Shown: positions 17,390-27,374, numbered from the stretch's first letter. The stretch is DNA of 64,000 nucleotides from Paenibacillus sp. PAMC 26794 (GCF_000316035.1 NZ_ANHX01000029.1:124001-188000), one strand, 5' to 3'. Program-made: numbers and translations. Notes: generated by a model from the sequence alone, not told the origin.

Positions 17390-18343
17390 ATGAATGCACC
17401 TGCATTACAGTCCCCTCTGTTGTGGGGAGATAAACGATTCCATACCTGGAATTATGAGATGCGAGATCAATTTAACAATAAGGTTTTCAAAGTAATGCTG
17501 GATGCTGGATTCACCTGTCCCAACCGTGATGGCTCCATTGCCAAAGGTGGTTGCACCTTCTGCAGTGCGCGTGGATCAGGCGATTTTGCTGGCAGCAGAC
17601 GTGAAGATCTGGTCACCCAATTCAATACAATTCGAGATAAACAGCACCTCAAGTGGCCTACAGCCCATTATATTGGCTATTTTCAAGCCTATACGAACAC
17701 GTACGCTCCGGTTGAGGAGCTACGCGAATATTTTGAAGAAATTCTAGAGCAACCCGGTGTTGTTGGTTTGTCCATCGCCACTCGCCCGGATTGTTTGCCA
17801 GATGACGTTGTTGATTATTTGGCTGAACTCAATGAGCGTACCTACCTGTGGGTTGAGATGGGCCTTCAAACGATCCATGATTCCACATCAACATTGATTA
17901 ATCGCGCGCACGACACGAAGTGTTACGAAGAAGCGGTTGAGAAACTGCGCAAACGGAATATACGTGTGTGCACACATATCATATATGGTCTGCCTCAAGA
18001 GACACATGAGATGATGCTGGACACTGGACGGGCAGTTGCCAATATGGATGTACAGGGAATCAAGATTCACCTGTTACATCTCATGCGCAAAACACCAATG
18101 GTGAAGCAATACGAAGCTGGTCTTTTACGTTTTCTGGATCAGGACGAGTATATCAAGCTGATCGTAGATACACTGGAGATGCTTCCACCGGAAATAATCG
18201 TACACCGTCTTACAGGCGACGCACCGCGTGATCTGCTGATTGGACCGATGTGGTCCATGAACAAATGGGAAGTGTTGAACTCCATTGATCGTGAGCTGCG
18301 AGAGCGGGATTCATGGCAAGGTAAGTATTGGAGGCGAGCATAG
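17390..18343 (+). CDS. ytqA: Radical SAM protein, YtqA family
   Basis: Iron-sulfur enzyme of 317 residues using radical S-adenosylmethionine chemistry; YtqA proteins belong to the Elp3-like group and their substrate is not settled, with tRNA modification suspected. Cysteines at 43, 55 and 58 (FTCPN...GGCTFCS) would hold the 4Fe-4S cluster. HYIGYFQAYTNTYAP and VGLSIATRPDCLPDDV are typical of this family (TIGR01212-like). AAAGGAG precedes the ATG. The stop is directly followed by the methyltransferase gene without a gap, so the two form one operon and probably act in one pathway. Confidence 0.88.
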   Translation: MNAPALQSPLLWGDKRFHTWNYEMRDQFNNKVFKVMLDAGFTCPNRDGSIAKGGCTFCSARGSGDFAGSRREDLVTQFNTIRDKQHLKWPTAHYIGYFQAYTNTYAPVEELREYFEEILEQPGVVGLSIATRPDCLPDDVVDYLAELNERTYLWVEMGLQTIHDSTSTLINRAHDTKCYEEAVEKLRKRNIRVCTHIIYGLPQETHEMMLDTGRAVANMDVQGIKIHLLHLMRKTPMVKQYEAGLLRFLDQDEYIKLIVDTLEMLPPEIIVHRLTGDAPRDLLIGPMWSMNKWEVLNSIDRELRERDSWQGKYWRRA

Positions 18344-18928
18344 ATGGGCTTTCTTTCAGTTCTCAGCTGTGCTCATCAATGGATTTCCTCCCGTCTGCAG
18401 CCAGGTGATCTGGCCATAGATGCAACGGTTGGTACAGGAGCAGACACACTATTTTTGGCACAACAAGTAGGCAGGCGTGGTCAAGTCATTGGATTCGATA
18501 TTCAAAGTGAAGCCCTCACGCTGGCACAGGCCCGGATTCGAAAACAAAACGACGAAGCCAAGCTTGGCTCCATCTCCATGCTTCAACTAAGCCATGATCG
18601 AATGGCAGAAGCGGTGCCTGAGTCATGGCTTGGTGCGGTTGGTGCAGTCATGTTCAATCTGGGGTACCTACCTTCAGAAAGTGCAGATTTCTCCATCATA
18701 ACCGAGACTGACAGCACGATCGCTGCACTCGAGGCTGCACTGGCTTTATTACGTCCTCGCGGAATCATTACGGTTGTGCTCTACCCCGGTCATGACGGAG
18801 GCGCACAGGAAGCATCAGCCGTATTGGAATGGTCCTCTGCCCTGCCGGTGGAACAGGCACAGGTTGTGATGTATCGCCAGTTGCAGCGAGAAACTTCTCC
18901 TTTTCTGATCGGAATCGAGAAAAAATAA
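18344..18928 (+). CDS. ytqB: SAM-dependent methyltransferase, YtqB family
   Basis: Class I methyltransferase of 194 residues. The cofactor site DATVGTGADTLFLA lies near residues 28-41, and NLGYLPSE is the NPPY-like catalytic segment of YtqB/rRNA methylase-like proteins. The ATG directly abuts the ytqA stop codon, so translation is coupled. YtqB homologues have been linked to tRNA wobble-base modification (mnm5 or a related group), which would fit a radical SAM partner; I treat this as inference. Confidence 0.85.
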   Translation: MGFLSVLSCAHQWISSRLQPGDLAIDATVGTGADTLFLAQQVGRRGQVIGFDIQSEALTLAQARIRKQNDEAKLGSISMLQLSHDRMAEAVPESWLGAVGAVMFNLGYLPSESADFSIITETDSTIAALEAALALLRPRGIITVVLYPGHDGGAQEASAVLEWSSALPVEQAQVVMYRQLQRETSPFLIGIEKK

Positions 18929-18958
18929 TTTCCTTTGTTCACCAAATACAATAAACTA

Positions 18959-19013
18959 GACACAATCGCAAGGCGAGCTATTAACGGCTTCTTCTTACTG
19001 CGATCTGTGTTCT
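18959..19013. repeat. Imperfect hairpin after ytqB
   Basis: ACACAATCGCAAG faces CTTACTGCGATCTGTGT as an imperfect stem with a long loop. It lacks a T-tract. It may be a weak transcription end or part of the manA leader. Confidence 0.3.
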
Positions 19014-19117
19014 AGATCTACATATGCAAACGTATTCACTTGTTTGCTCATGGCGACTACATGCCCATGACTGATTAAAGCGATCCACCATTTCATATAC
19101 TAGAGGAGAGATTACTG

Positions 19118-20095
19118 ATGTCTAAGCCATATCCATTACAATTCCAACCTGAATTCAAAGAACGTGTGTGGGGCGGTCGTGCTCTGGAGCAATTCGGCCT
19201 TACGCCCCCTGAAGGACATATCGGAGAAGGCTGGATGATTGCGGATCATCCGAACGGTACAACCAAGGTATTAAATGGAGCACTTGCTGGCAAGGGTCTG
19301 GATGAAGTTCGTGAACAACTGGGCACCGAATGGCTTGGAACCAAAGGCGTCTCTGAAAAAGGCGGACGTTTCCCCCTTCTGATTAAGCTGCTTGACTGCA
19401 ACGATGACCTGTCCGTTCAGGTTCATCCAACTGACGAGTATGAGGCACTTCCTCCTGGCGAGCTTGGCAAAACAGAAATGTGGTATGTGCTCGACGCAAA
19501 ACCGGGCGCACACATCATCTATGGCTTGAATGAAGGCGTTGATCGGGCAACATTAAAAGAAGCATTGGAAAACGGCACGGTGATGGATACCCTTCGTCAG
19601 GTACCTGTAGAAGCTGGTGATACGTTCTTTATCCCTGCCGGAACAGTGCATGCGCTCTGTGCAGGTGTCGTTGTCGCTGAGATTCAGCAAAACTCGGATA
19701 CGACGTACCGGATATACGATTACAATCGTCCAGGGTTGGATGGCAAACCACGTGAGTTGCATGTTGAAGACTCATTAAATGTCACCGCCTATGAGGGCGC
19801 AGGTGCCTCAACAATGAGAACAAATAACGCGACTCCCGGTGAATGGCTCAAGCTTGCGGAATGCCCTTATTTCGTGGTGGAAAAAGGGATTGTGACTGAA
19901 CAGTGGGAACTCTCCACCAATCCTGACAGCTTCACGATTCTCGTTGTCTGTGAAGGAGAAGGAACTTTGGAGTGGGCACATGCTGAATCAGACAGCATTG
20001 AATTGAAAGCTGGACAATGTTATCTCTTGCCAGCCAATCTGGGTTCTTATACATTGAACGGGAATACCACTGTTCTTCGCTCTTATCTGCCCTAA
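19118..20095 (+). CDS. manA: Mannose-6-phosphate isomerase, class I
   Basis: Zinc enzyme that interconverts mannose 6-phosphate and fructose 6-phosphate. 325 residues, the usual length of the short Firmicute form. Likely metal ligands are visible: H103 in SVQVHPTDEY, E120 in GKTEMWYVLD, and H178 in FIPAGTVHAL. The start follows GAGGAGAG. A weak cre-like sequence (12 of 14) lies at 19025-19038. It may feed mannose into glycolysis or supply mannose 6-phosphate for surface polysaccharide. The next gene is 41 bp away on the same strand. Confidence 0.92.
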   Translation: MSKPYPLQFQPEFKERVWGGRALEQFGLTPPEGHIGEGWMIADHPNGTTKVLNGALAGKGLDEVREQLGTEWLGTKGVSEKGGRFPLLIKLLDCNDDLSVQVHPTDEYEALPPGELGKTEMWYVLDAKPGAHIIYGLNEGVDRATLKEALENGTVMDTLRQVPVEAGDTFFIPAGTVHALCAGVVVAEIQQNSDTTYRIYDYNRPGLDGKPRELHVEDSLNVTAYEGAGASTMRTNNATPGEWLKLAECPYFVVEKGIVTEQWELSTNPDSFTILVVCEGEGTLEWAHAESDSIELKAGQCYLLPANLGSYTLNGNTTVLRSYLP

Positions 20096-20136
20096 ATCAA
20101 GCTTATATGTGACCCGTGAAGGAGGAATTACACGAG

Positions 20137-21117
20137 ATGCAGGAATCTACCTTTGCCTTGGTCGCTAGTGAAGGTACCCGTATTCATGTGTACCGCTGGC
20201 TTCCCGATCCGGAATGCAACGTTAAAGGTGTAGTGCAAATTGCACATGGCATGGGCGAGACAGCAGCCCGATACGCAGAATTTGCAGACATTCTTACCCA
20301 AAATGGCTATGCGGTTTATGCCAATGACCATCGGGGTCATGGCAAAACTGTGGAGAATGCCAAGTTGCTTGGTAATGCTGGTATCGATGCCTTCCGCTGG
20401 ATGGCGAGTGATATGATCAATCTGGGCGAAGTAGCCGCCAAGGAGAATCCTGGGGTGCCCCTGTTTCTAATGGGACATAGCATGGGCTCATTCTTGGTAC
20501 AACATCTCATGTACGCTGGTCATGAGCAGTACCATGCCTTTATTTTATCCGGGACCAATGGCAGACGCGGTCTTCTCCGTATTGGAGAGAAGCTCGCCTT
20601 CTTGCAATGTGGCATTCAGGGGGCTACTCATCCCAGCATGCTGCTCAATGCGATTGTATTTGGCGGATTTAACCGCTCTTTCCGCCCTGCGACGACACCG
20701 TTTGACTGGTTGTCCAGGGACACGCAAGAGGTTCAACGGTTCATTGATGATCCCCTGTGCGGAGTGGTCTGTACAGCAGGATTTTTCCGCGACTTTTTCA
20801 AATTGCTGCTCGAAGTCCATCTTCCACACAATATGGAACGCATACCCAAACATAAACCCGTATATCTGTTCTCAGGTGAGAAGGACCCTGTCGGACTTCA
20901 TGGCAAAGGCGTTCTTAATCTGGTCTCCCAATATAAGAAACTTCACCTGGAGAATATTGAGTATCGCCTGTATCCGGATGGACGCCATGAAATGCTGCAT
21001 GAGATCAACCGAACAGAAGTAGCCCAGCACGTTGTGAGCTGGCTAGAGCGGAATACCCCTGGCTCGAATACACACCCTAGTCCGGTGAGCCCTACCGAGA
21101 CGGCTGACTCTATATAA
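20137..21117 (+). CDS. Alpha/beta hydrolase, monoacylglycerol lipase-like
   Basis: Serine hydrolase of 326 residues, probably a lysophospholipase or monoacylglycerol lipase. The triad is visible: S115 in LMGHSMGSFL, an Asp in SGEKDPVG and a His in PDGRHEML. The N-terminal HGMGETAARY and NDHRGHGKT motifs are typical of the monoglyceride lipase family. The start at 20137 was chosen because AGGAGG lies at 20120-20125; a GTG at 20116 has no such site. No signal peptide, so cytoplasmic. Probably co-transcribed with manA, with no evident shared pathway. Confidence 0.85.
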   Translation: MQESTFALVASEGTRIHVYRWLPDPECNVKGVVQIAHGMGETAARYAEFADILTQNGYAVYANDHRGHGKTVENAKLLGNAGIDAFRWMASDMINLGEVAAKENPGVPLFLMGHSMGSFLVQHLMYAGHEQYHAFILSGTNGRRGLLRIGEKLAFLQCGIQGATHPSMLLNAIVFGGFNRSFRPATTPFDWLSRDTQEVQRFIDDPLCGVVCTAGFFRDFFKLLLEVHLPHNMERIPKHKPVYLFSGEKDPVGLHGKGVLNLVSQYKKLHLENIEYRLYPDGRHEMLHEINRTEVAQHVVSWLERNTPGSNTHPSPVSPTETADSI

Positions 21118-21151
21118 TAGAGTCGGAGACAACATACCAAAAGCCAAAAGA

Positions 21152-21199
21152 AACCCCTGAATCGGATGTCAGCTCACGCTGCGCTCCAGTTCAGGGGTT
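21152..21199. terminator. Bidirectional terminator between lipase and odhB
   Basis: AACCCCTGAA pairs with TTCAGGGGTT; the minus strand continues with TTTCTTTT and the plus strand with CTCTTGTT. It separates the two convergent genes. Confidence 0.8.
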
Positions 21200-21245
21200 C
21201 TCTTGTTAAGCGATATGAATAATAGCTATAATCAAACGTTATGGA

Positions 21246-22517
21246 TTAACCTTCAATTAACAGGGATTCCGGGTCTTCAAGCAGTTCTTTCACGGTCACG
21301 AGGAAACGAACAGCCTCACTACCGTCGATAATCCGGTGATCATAGGACAACGCGATGTACATCATCGGACGGTTCTCCATCCGCTCTGCATCAATTGCCA
21401 CGGGACGAAGCTGAATCTTATGCATACCCAGAATACCCACTTGAGGTGTATTCAGGATTGGTGTAGACAACAAGGAACCAAATGTTCCACCATTGGTAAT
21501 AGTGAACGTTCCGCCTTGCAGGTCAGACAACGCCAGCGTGTTGGAACGAGCCTTGGATGCCAGGTCCGCAATGCTCTTCTCGATCTCGGCAAAGCCCAGA
21601 CGATCGGCATCACGCACAACAGGTACAACCAGTCCTTCCTTCGCAGATACGGCAATGCCGATATCATAATACTTTTTGAGCACAACATCTTCGCCATCGA
21701 TCTCTGCGTTAATTGTAGGGAATTTTTTCAGAGCACCCACAACCGCTTTGGTGAAGAAGGACATGAAGCCCAAGTTGATCTCATGTTTCTCTTTGAACTT
21801 GTCCTTACGGCGTTTACGTACATCCATGATGGCAGTCATATCTACTTCATTAAACGTAGTCAACATGGCTGCTGTCTGCTGAGCCTCTACCAGACGTTTG
21901 GCAATGGTCGCACGGCGACGAGACATGCGTTGACGCTCCACTGGTTTGGTATAAGTGGAACTACCCGCTGCCGGAGCACTTGGTGCCGCTGGGGCTTTAC
22001 TCGCAGGTGGAGCAGCAGGAGCTGGCGCCTGATTGCTATGGCTCTTCACATCGTCCTGGTATACTCGTCCAATCGGATCTTTGCTCTGAACCTGATCCAG
22101 TTCGATGCCACGTTCACGTGCAAGCTTACGGGCAGACGGTGAAGCCGTCTTGGCACTATCGGATGACTCCGGTGCTGCCGCAACGGGTGCTGGTGGTGGT
22201 GTTGGAGCTTCAGGTGCAGGAGTAACGGCCTTTTTCTCTTCAGCTGCTGGTCCGGAAGCGGGTGCACCGCTTCCTCCTCCAGAACCAGCTGAGAGTGTAC
22301 CGATCGTTTCACCGATCTCTACCGTCTCTCCTTCCTGACGAATGATCTTCTCCAGCACGCCACTTTCTTCTGCGCTGATCTCGATATTTACTTTGTCCGT
22401 TTCCAGTTCAAGAAGCACATCACCCTGATTAACGGTATCCCCTTCTTTAACCATCCATCTGGATACAGTTCCCTCAGTTATTGACTCACCCATTGCAGGT
22501 ACTTTAATTTCACTCAC
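21246..22517 (-). CDS. odhB: 2-oxoglutarate dehydrogenase E2, dihydrolipoyl succinyltransferase
   Basis: Core subunit of the oxoglutarate dehydrogenase complex, 423 residues; it transfers the succinyl group to CoA. The lipoyl domain holds the lipoylated lysine in ETDKVN (K42). A Pro/Ala-rich linker follows, then the E1/E3-binding domain ([18 protein letters not shown]), a second Pro/Ala linker and the catalytic domain ending with H394 and D398 in SYDHRIIDG. The GTG start follows GGGAGG. It lies 5 bp after odhA, so the pair is one operon. E3 (lipoamide dehydrogenase) is not encoded here and is probably shared with other complexes. Confidence 0.96.
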   Translation of the reverse strand: MSEIKVPAMGESITEGTVSRWMVKEGDTVNQGDVLLELETDKVNIEISAEESGVLEKIIRQEGETVEIGETIGTLSAGSGGGSGAPASGPAAEEKKAVTPAPEAPTPPPAPVAAAPESSDSAKTASPSARKLARERGIELDQVQSKDPIGRVYQDDVKSHSNQAPAPAAPPASKAPAAPSAPAAGSSTYTKPVERQRMSRRRATIAKRLVEAQQTAAMLTTFNEVDMTAIMDVRKRRKDKFKEKHEINLGFMSFFTKAVVGALKKFPTINAEIDGEDVVLKKYYDIGIAVSAKEGLVVPVVRDADRLGFAEIEKSIADLASKARSNTLALSDLQGGTFTITNGGTFGSLLSTPILNTPQVGILGMHKIQLRPVAIDAERMENRPMMYIALSYDHRIIDGSEAVRFLVTVKELLEDPESLLIEG

Positions 22518-22522
22518 AGCTG

Positions 22523-25396
22523 TTACCTCCCCAGTGGAATATTATTCTTCGTCGTTTGCTTCAACGCAGATGTAATAATCTGTTGCTGTTCCATACTATG
22601 CACAAGCTGATAACCGCTGGAAGGACTTGCGTGTTCCGGGCGACCTTCGTATCTAACGGTTGTACCTTCCGGGGCAACTTCACGAAGACGAGGCTCCATG
22701 TATGTCCAGGCACCCATGTTTTTGTTTTCTTCCTGTACCCATACCAGTTCTGTTACATTGCTGAAACGTGCGAGTACACGTTTGATCTCTTCTGCCGGGA
22801 ACGGATATAGCTGTTCCACTCGAATGATGTGAAGCCATGACCGATCTGCTTTATCTTTTTCAATAGCATCTTCCAGGTCGATGGCAATCTTGCCACTGCA
22901 CAAAACAATGCGTTCCACGCGATCGGGCTGTGTACCCAGTCCGGCTTGCTCCAGCACAAGCTCAAACTTGCCTTCACTGAATTCGACTGCCGGTGATGCA
23001 ACACGCGGATTCCGAATGAGACTTTTCGGTGACATCATCACAAGTGGACGAGCATCTTCCGTTTCAGTCAACGAAGCTTGACGACGCAACAAGTGGAAGT
23101 ACTGAGATGCACTCGACAAGTTGGCAACCGTCATATTGTCTTCTGCACAAAGCTGCAGGAAGCGTTCAAGACGAGCACTTGTATGCTCAGGTCCCTGACC
23201 CTCATTCGCATGTGGAAGCAACATGACCAAACTGGATTTTTGAGACCACTTGGCACGACCCGCGGATACAAACTGGTCAAAGATAACTTGTGCACAGTTG
23301 GCAAAGTCACCGAATTGGGCTTCCCAGATAACCAGTGTATCGGGTGAATATACGTTATATCCGTATTCGAATCCAACAACGGATTCTTCAGACAACGGAC
23401 TGTTATAGATTGCAAAGGATGCTCTTGCCTGTGGCAAGTGATGTAATGGGCAGAACTTTGCACCATTCTCCGAATCATGCAACACCAGATTCCGATGTGC
23501 GAATGTAGCGCGCTCGGCATCCTGTCCACTAATCCGAATTGGCTTGCCATCTGCCAGAATGGTTGCAAATGCGAGTGTCTCCGCAAGGCTCCAATCGACT
23601 TTTTCCCCTTCGTTCAGGGAAGTGCTCCGGCGTTGCAAAATCCGCTGTAACTTCGGATACACATTGAAGTTCTCAGGCCATTTCAGCAGATCAGCATTAA
23701 TGCTGCGCAGATTCTCCAATGGTACTGCAGTAGGCGTAATCGTAACAGCTTCCGGCTCGCTGATTTTTCGTTGGTAATATTCATGTACTTCATTTTTCTT
23801 CATCTGGTCATAAGCTTCTTTTAATTTGTTCGTTACTCCATCGCGAATGCTCGCAATAGACGCATCATCGATAACCGATTCTTGCTTCAAGTGATCCTGA
23901 TACAAGTGGCTTACCGTTGGATGGTTTTTCACCTTGTCATAGACGATAGGTTGAGTCGTTTCGGGATCATCGGTTTCATTATGACCGTAACGACGGTAAC
24001 CGATCAAGTCGATCAGGAAATCCTTTTTGAATCGATTGCGATACTCGGCTGCCATACGAATGGCTGCAATACAAGCTTCCGGATTGTCCGCATTCACGTG
24101 TACAATCGGAATTTCGTACCCTTTAGCAAGGTCACTTGCGTAGTACGTTGAACGGGAATCACTGCTATCTGTAGTGAAACCCAGACGATTGTTGACGATA
24201 ATATGGATGGTTCCGCCATTCTGATATCCTGGCAGAGCTTTGAAGTTAAGCGTTTCTGCAACGATCCCTTCTCCAGGGAATGCTGCATCACCATGCATCA
24301 AAATGGTAGCTGCCTTCGTCACGTCCTGCTTCGGATATCCAGGGTCACGCCGGTCATCCTGAGCCGCACGTGCAAACCCTTGTACAACCGGATTGACGTA
24401 TTCCAGATGGCTCGGGTTATTGGCCAGAGTAAGGCGTGCCTGTACAGTTTCCCCGTCTTTTACAAAACGGTTGGCACCCATATGATATTTGACATCCCCC
24501 GTCCAACCGTAGTTGATTCCAGTCGAACCTTCCGATGGAACCAAATCTTTGTTCGGAGCATGATGAAATTCAGAGAAAATTTTGCTGTACGGTTTGCCCA
24601 AAACATGAGCCAGTACATTTAACCGTCCACGGTGGGCCATCCCCATCAGAATGTGGCTTGATCCGGCTTCTACCATGATGCGAACAGCTTCATCCAGCAT
24701 CGGAACAAGCACATCGTTGCCTTCGATGGAGAAACGTTTCTGCCCAACAAATGTTTTGTGAAGATAATCTTCAAATTGCTCGACTTCAACCAAACGTTCC
24801 AGCAAAGCCTTACGTTCTTTCGGCGTAAGTGGAGCCGGTGATGTCCGGGATTCCGCACGACGATTCAGCCACTCACGTTCTTGAACTTCGTGCACATGAC
24901 TGAATTCATAGGCCATAGGTCCAGTGTATATCTGACGCAAACGTTGGATTGCATCCCATCCAGTTGCTGTCTGCCCATCTGCACCTTCCCAGATCAGGGA
25001 AGCAGGCAAAGCTTTCAGATCTTCTTCGTTTAATTCAAAATGCTGAGGTTCCAGCAAAGATGTGTCTGTATCTTCACTGATTCCAAGCGGATCTATATCT
25101 GCAGCAAGATGACCATATGTACGGATGTTCCATACGAGTTTACCTGCTGTAACCGCTTTCTGTAATAATTGAATGTCTACGTTTCCGGAAGCCGATTGGG
25201 CGTTGCTTGAATTCAAGGTTGTGCGTGCATCCCTGCCAGACATCGGCGGTGCACCCCATTGTTCAAATAGTTCCCGATAGGCCGGTGTAACCGAACCAGG
25301 GTCTTGAGTGAATAATTCATATTGTTCCTGTACGTATCCCATATTGGGGCCATAGTAACTTTCCCAGGGCTTCTTGTTGCCTTCCACGATCGTCAT
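22523..25396 (-). CDS. odhA: 2-oxoglutarate dehydrogenase E1 component
   Basis: Thiamine-diphosphate enzyme that decarboxylates 2-oxoglutarate in the TCA cycle, 957 residues, the normal size. The N-terminus ([19 protein letters not shown]) is the short form seen in Bacillus relatives. [33 protein letters not shown] and HNETDDP are signature segments of the cofactor and substrate site, and [20 protein letters not shown] belongs to the transketolase-like part. GGAGGG precedes the ATG. A promoter candidate and a cre-like site upstream suggest catabolite control. Confidence 0.96.
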   Translation of the reverse strand: MTIVEGNKKPWESYYGPNMGYVQEQYELFTQDPGSVTPAYRELFEQWGAPPMSGRDARTTLNSSNAQSASGNVDIQLLQKAVTAGKLVWNIRTYGHLAADIDPLGISEDTDTSLLEPQHFELNEEDLKALPASLIWEGADGQTATGWDAIQRLRQIYTGPMAYEFSHVHEVQEREWLNRRAESRTSPAPLTPKERKALLERLVEVEQFEDYLHKTFVGQKRFSIEGNDVLVPMLDEAVRIMVEAGSSHILMGMAHRGRLNVLAHVLGKPYSKIFSEFHHAPNKDLVPSEGSTGINYGWTGDVKYHMGANRFVKDGETVQARLTLANNPSHLEYVNPVVQGFARAAQDDRRDPGYPKQDVTKAATILMHGDAAFPGEGIVAETLNFKALPGYQNGGTIHIIVNNRLGFTTDSSDSRSTYYASDLAKGYEIPIVHVNADNPEACIAAIRMAAEYRNRFKKDFLIDLIGYRRYGHNETDDPETTQPIVYDKVKNHPTVSHLYQDHLKQESVIDDASIASIRDGVTNKLKEAYDQMKKNEVHEYYQRKISEPEAVTITPTAVPLENLRSINADLLKWPENFNVYPKLQRILQRRSTSLNEGEKVDWSLAETLAFATILADGKPIRISGQDAERATFAHRNLVLHDSENGAKFCPLHHLPQARASFAIYNSPLSEESVVGFEYGYNVYSPDTLVIWEAQFGDFANCAQVIFDQFVSAGRAKWSQKSSLVMLLPHANEGQGPEHTSARLERFLQLCAEDNMTVANLSSASQYFHLLRRQASLTETEDARPLVMMSPKSLIRNPRVASPAVEFSEGKFELVLEQAGLGTQPDRVERIVLCSGKIAIDLEDAIEKDKADRSWLHIIRVEQLYPFPAEEIKRVLARFSNVTELVWVQEENKNMGAWTYMEPRLREVAPEGTTVRYEGRPEHASPSSGYQLVHSMEQQQIITSALKQTTKNNIPLGR

Positions 25397-25556
25397 CGAC
25401 GTTCCCTCCGTCTTGATTTAGTCATAAGTTTTTGACGGAAATCATTGACTAAGCCGTAATTTGCGTTCGTTCAACATTTTAAGCGAAATTTTTCATGAAG
25501 TCCAATAATCGTGCTGTTGGTGGTAGTAACGTTAGTCCGACGCTCCCGTCAAGGTT

Positions 25557-25570
25557 TGTCTGCGTTTTCA
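25557..25570. promoter_or_regulatory. Candidate CcpA operator (cre) in the odhA leader
   Basis: On the minus strand TGAAAACGCAGACA matches TGWAANCGNTNWCA at 13 of 14 positions. It lies about 12 to 25 bp downstream of the predicted transcription start, a position from which CcpA blocks transcription. Confidence 0.5.
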
Positions 25571-25589
25571 AAATCAAAGTAAAACAATG

Positions 25590-25618
25590 ATTGTATATAC
25601 CGTCGCACAGATGTCGAA
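25590..25618 (-). promoter_or_regulatory. Candidate promoter of odhAB
   Basis: TTCGAC (25618-25613), 17-bp spacer, TACAAT (25595-25590) on the minus strand. Five of six matches in each box (compared with TTGACA allowing one change and TATAAT). Confidence 0.5.
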
Positions 25619-25948
25619 TACTGTCCTGATCCGTTCGAAGGTTACACCTTCTCCTCTTTTTCAAGTGAAGTCCGTGTTCTACTCTCTATTCTATAAACTT
25701 TTACGCTCAGGAGCATTTCCTATTTTTAGTTCAATTGATGCATAAATTAGATGAATCGAATAAATCGAGCAATTTGAGTAGAACAACGAACGCTTAATTA
25801 CAGCAAATAGGCATACGATCTCCCATTTTACCTCCTTAATTGAATTGTGGTCCATTATGTTCAAAAACAAACCGTCAAGTTAAACATTAACCATTTGACA
25901 TAACATTCAACAAATAATTGGGGTTTTCTTCAGGAGACCCATAGCAAA

Positions 25949-25982
25949 AAGCTGGCCCAGACATGAACTATCCGAGCAGCTT
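25949..25982 (-). terminator. Terminator of the acetyltransferase gene
   Basis: On the minus strand AAGCTG pairs with CAGCTT and extends inward by six more pairs (two of them G-T) past a one-base bulge, then TTTGC follows. It lies 38 bp beyond the stop codon at 26020. Confidence 0.65.
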
Positions 25983-26019
25983 CATTGGATTCAGCAAATT
26001 TCACCCCAGCAAATACTTC

Positions 26020-26505
26020 CTATTTCTTTTCATCCTCTGTAACAGCATCCAGATCTATGGCCATACGGATCATATCCACACAGCGGATACCATCCTCTAT
26101 AATCTCTTCCTCATAGTGCCTCACAAAGAAGTCATGATCAACCCCGATAATGCGGAATCCGCAACGTTGGTATAACTTCAATTGATGAAAGCTGGAGTTG
26201 CCTGTCCCAATCTCAAGAATTCGGCAGCCCAATCTACGTGCAGCTTCCATCGCTTCCTTAATCATGTGTTTGCCTACACCTTGTCCCTGCAGTTCTTCCT
26301 GTACGGCAATATTAACAATCTCCACAGTCTCCGGACGAGTCTTCAACAATACGAACTCCCCAACCATCTCTCCTTCATACTCGGCAATAAAACAAACACC
26401 CCGACTCAGGTACTCATCCACAATTGCTTTTGAAGGATCAGCCATCAATAAAAGTTCGTAGGGTCTTTCTTCTTCCCAGTCCAAAATCCGGAACGACAAT
26501 TTCAT
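26020..26505 (-). CDS. GNAT-family N-acetyltransferase
   Basis: Acetyl-CoA-dependent acyltransferase of 161 residues with unknown acceptor. The CoA loop reads QGQGVGKHMIKEAM; before it is the strand EIVNIAVQEEL, after it LGCRILEIGTGNSSFHQLKLYQRCGFRIIGVDHDFF, a layout close to uncharacterised Bacillus GNATs. The ATG at 26505 follows AAGGTGGAG; an upstream TTG at 26532 in the same frame has none. The promoter region holds three ACTAGT boxes, one of them next to the -10, so the gene seems to be under specific control. Confidence 0.82.
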   Translation of the reverse strand: MKLSFRILDWEEERPYELLLMADPSKAIVDEYLSRGVCFIAEYEGEMVGEFVLLKTRPETVEIVNIAVQEELQGQGVGKHMIKEAMEAARRLGCRILEIGTGNSSFHQLKLYQRCGFRIIGVDHDFFVRHYEEEIIEDGIRCVDMIRMAIDLDAVTEDEKK

Positions 26506-26605
26506 GCCAATCTCCACCTTTTCATCGTACAATATTCATTTACGTCCTGTTTGCAGAAGCCTATGTATGGCAAATCCACAAATATATCATTCTTCATTTC
26601 AACAA

Positions 26606-26672
26606 ACTAGTTTACTCAATCTATTAATCACACACTATTACCCACAGACTAGTCATCTCCTATAAAACTAGT
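26606..26672. promoter_or_regulatory. Three ACTAGT boxes in the acetyltransferase promoter
   Basis: ACTAGT occurs at 26606-26611, 26648-26653 and 26667-26672. The outer two are embedded in inverted repeats (AGTTTACT with AGTAAACT). The box at 26667-26672 is 7 bp downstream of the -10 and would cover the transcription start. This layout looks like a repressor operator cluster. Confidence 0.4.
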
Positions 26673-26679
26673 AAACTTC

Positions 26680-26685
26680 ATTATA
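26680..26685 (-). promoter_or_regulatory. Candidate -10 of the acetyltransferase gene
   Basis: TATAAT on the minus strand, perfect match. The -35 at normal spacing is poor, so an activator or a non-standard promoter is possible. Confidence 0.4.
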
Positions 26686-26758
26686 TCATAATATTTGGAT
26701 ATAAATATATAGATATGGATGATACATTATGAGGCATTATTTTTATCCTAGCCCAAGC

Positions 26759-26836
26759 TTAAATGCTCATGGATTAATTTCCATTCCCCATCAAGCGTAG
26801 CCGCAATGTATCCTTGCAGGGCATGCTGGTATCCCA
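26759..26836 (-). pseudogene. Remnant of an NTF2/SnoaL-like protein (ends kept, middle lost)
   Basis: A 25-codon frame with a very good ribosome site (AGAAGGAGG 7 nt before the ATG). The translation starts like the N-terminus of NTF2/SnoaL-like proteins (YQHALQGYIAAT) and continues directly with what looks like their C-terminus (DGEWKLIHEH). About 90 residues that normally lie between are absent. The fusion is in frame. It follows the Nudix gene by 28 bp on the same strand. Family assignment rests on two short segments and is therefore uncertain; a genuine small peptide is the alternative. Confidence 0.45.
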
Positions 26837-26864
26837 TGATTTTTCCTCCTTCTGACGGTTTAAC

Positions 26865-27374
26865 TTATTTGGTCCCACTCTGTTCAAGTACGGAATCGCT
26901 ATACACCATAAATGTCTCTTGCAGCGTACGTCCGGATGACTTCTCCCAGATCACACTCCGCTCAAAAGTACCTTTTTGGAAAAAACGCGGGAGACGTTCA
27001 GCAAACCAATCCTGCATAGGCAACTCAAAAACCCGCTTCATAGGCACCCATAACAGTTCGCCTTCGGGCGGATCTTGCAATAACTGACCCTCAAATGAAG
27101 TTGCCAAATAGTTAAATACCATGTACCGCAATCCTTGTTCGGGATCACAGAACTCATCAAGCCCTTTATACGTAATCTCATTGACTACTAGCCCCGTCTC
27201 CTCCAGAACCTCCCGCACGGCACCATCCACGATACTCTCCGGAAAGTCTACCTTCCCCCCAGGAGCGATGTATCCCGGAAATCCTTTGCGGTCCGGCCGA
27301 TTCATTAACAGCACCTGATCATTCATTTTGTCCCATACCATACACATCGTTAATATCTCTATTCTAGTATCCAT
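26865..27374 (-). CDS. Nudix hydrolase
   Basis: Hydrolase for nucleoside diphosphates linked to another group, perhaps 8-oxo-dGTP; 169 residues. The full Nudix box is present: G40, E46, R54-E55, E58-E59 and G61 (GGKVDFPESIVDGAV then REVLEETGL). The ATG at 27374 is preceded by AGGAGGACGAAT; a longer in-frame extension to 27548 has no ribosome site. The C-terminal half (GELLWVPMKRVFELPMQDWFAERLPRFF segment) is typical of YjhB-like Nudix proteins of Firmicutes. No neighbour suggests a specific substrate. Confidence 0.87.
   Translation of the reverse strand: MDTRIEILTMCMVWDKMNDQVLLMNRPDRKGFPGYIAPGGKVDFPESIVDGAVREVLEETGLVVNEITYKGLDEFCDPEQGLRYMVFNYLATSFEGQLLQDPPEGELLWVPMKRVFELPMQDWFAERLPRFFQKGTFERSVIWEKSSGRTLQETFMVYSDSVLEQSGTK

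Larger units (their letters stand above)
25397..25948. other. Upstream region of odhA
   Basis: About 550 bp without a gene. It holds the odhA promoter candidate (25590-25618), a leader of about 185 nt and a cre-like site (25557-25570). On the distal side is a small perfect hairpin (GAAGGT-TAC-ACCTTC at about 25638-25652). No known riboswitch core was recognised. A TTGACA on the plus strand near 25896 has no gene to serve. Confidence 0.5.

Noticed and set aside
21336-22142. 268-codon open frame on the plus strand opposite odhB
   Set aside because: Complement of the odhB catalytic and linker regions; no family features or start signals.
25880-25920. TTGACA near 25896 on the plus strand as a promoter
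   Set aside because: The -10 is poor and there is no plus-strand gene downstream until 28597.
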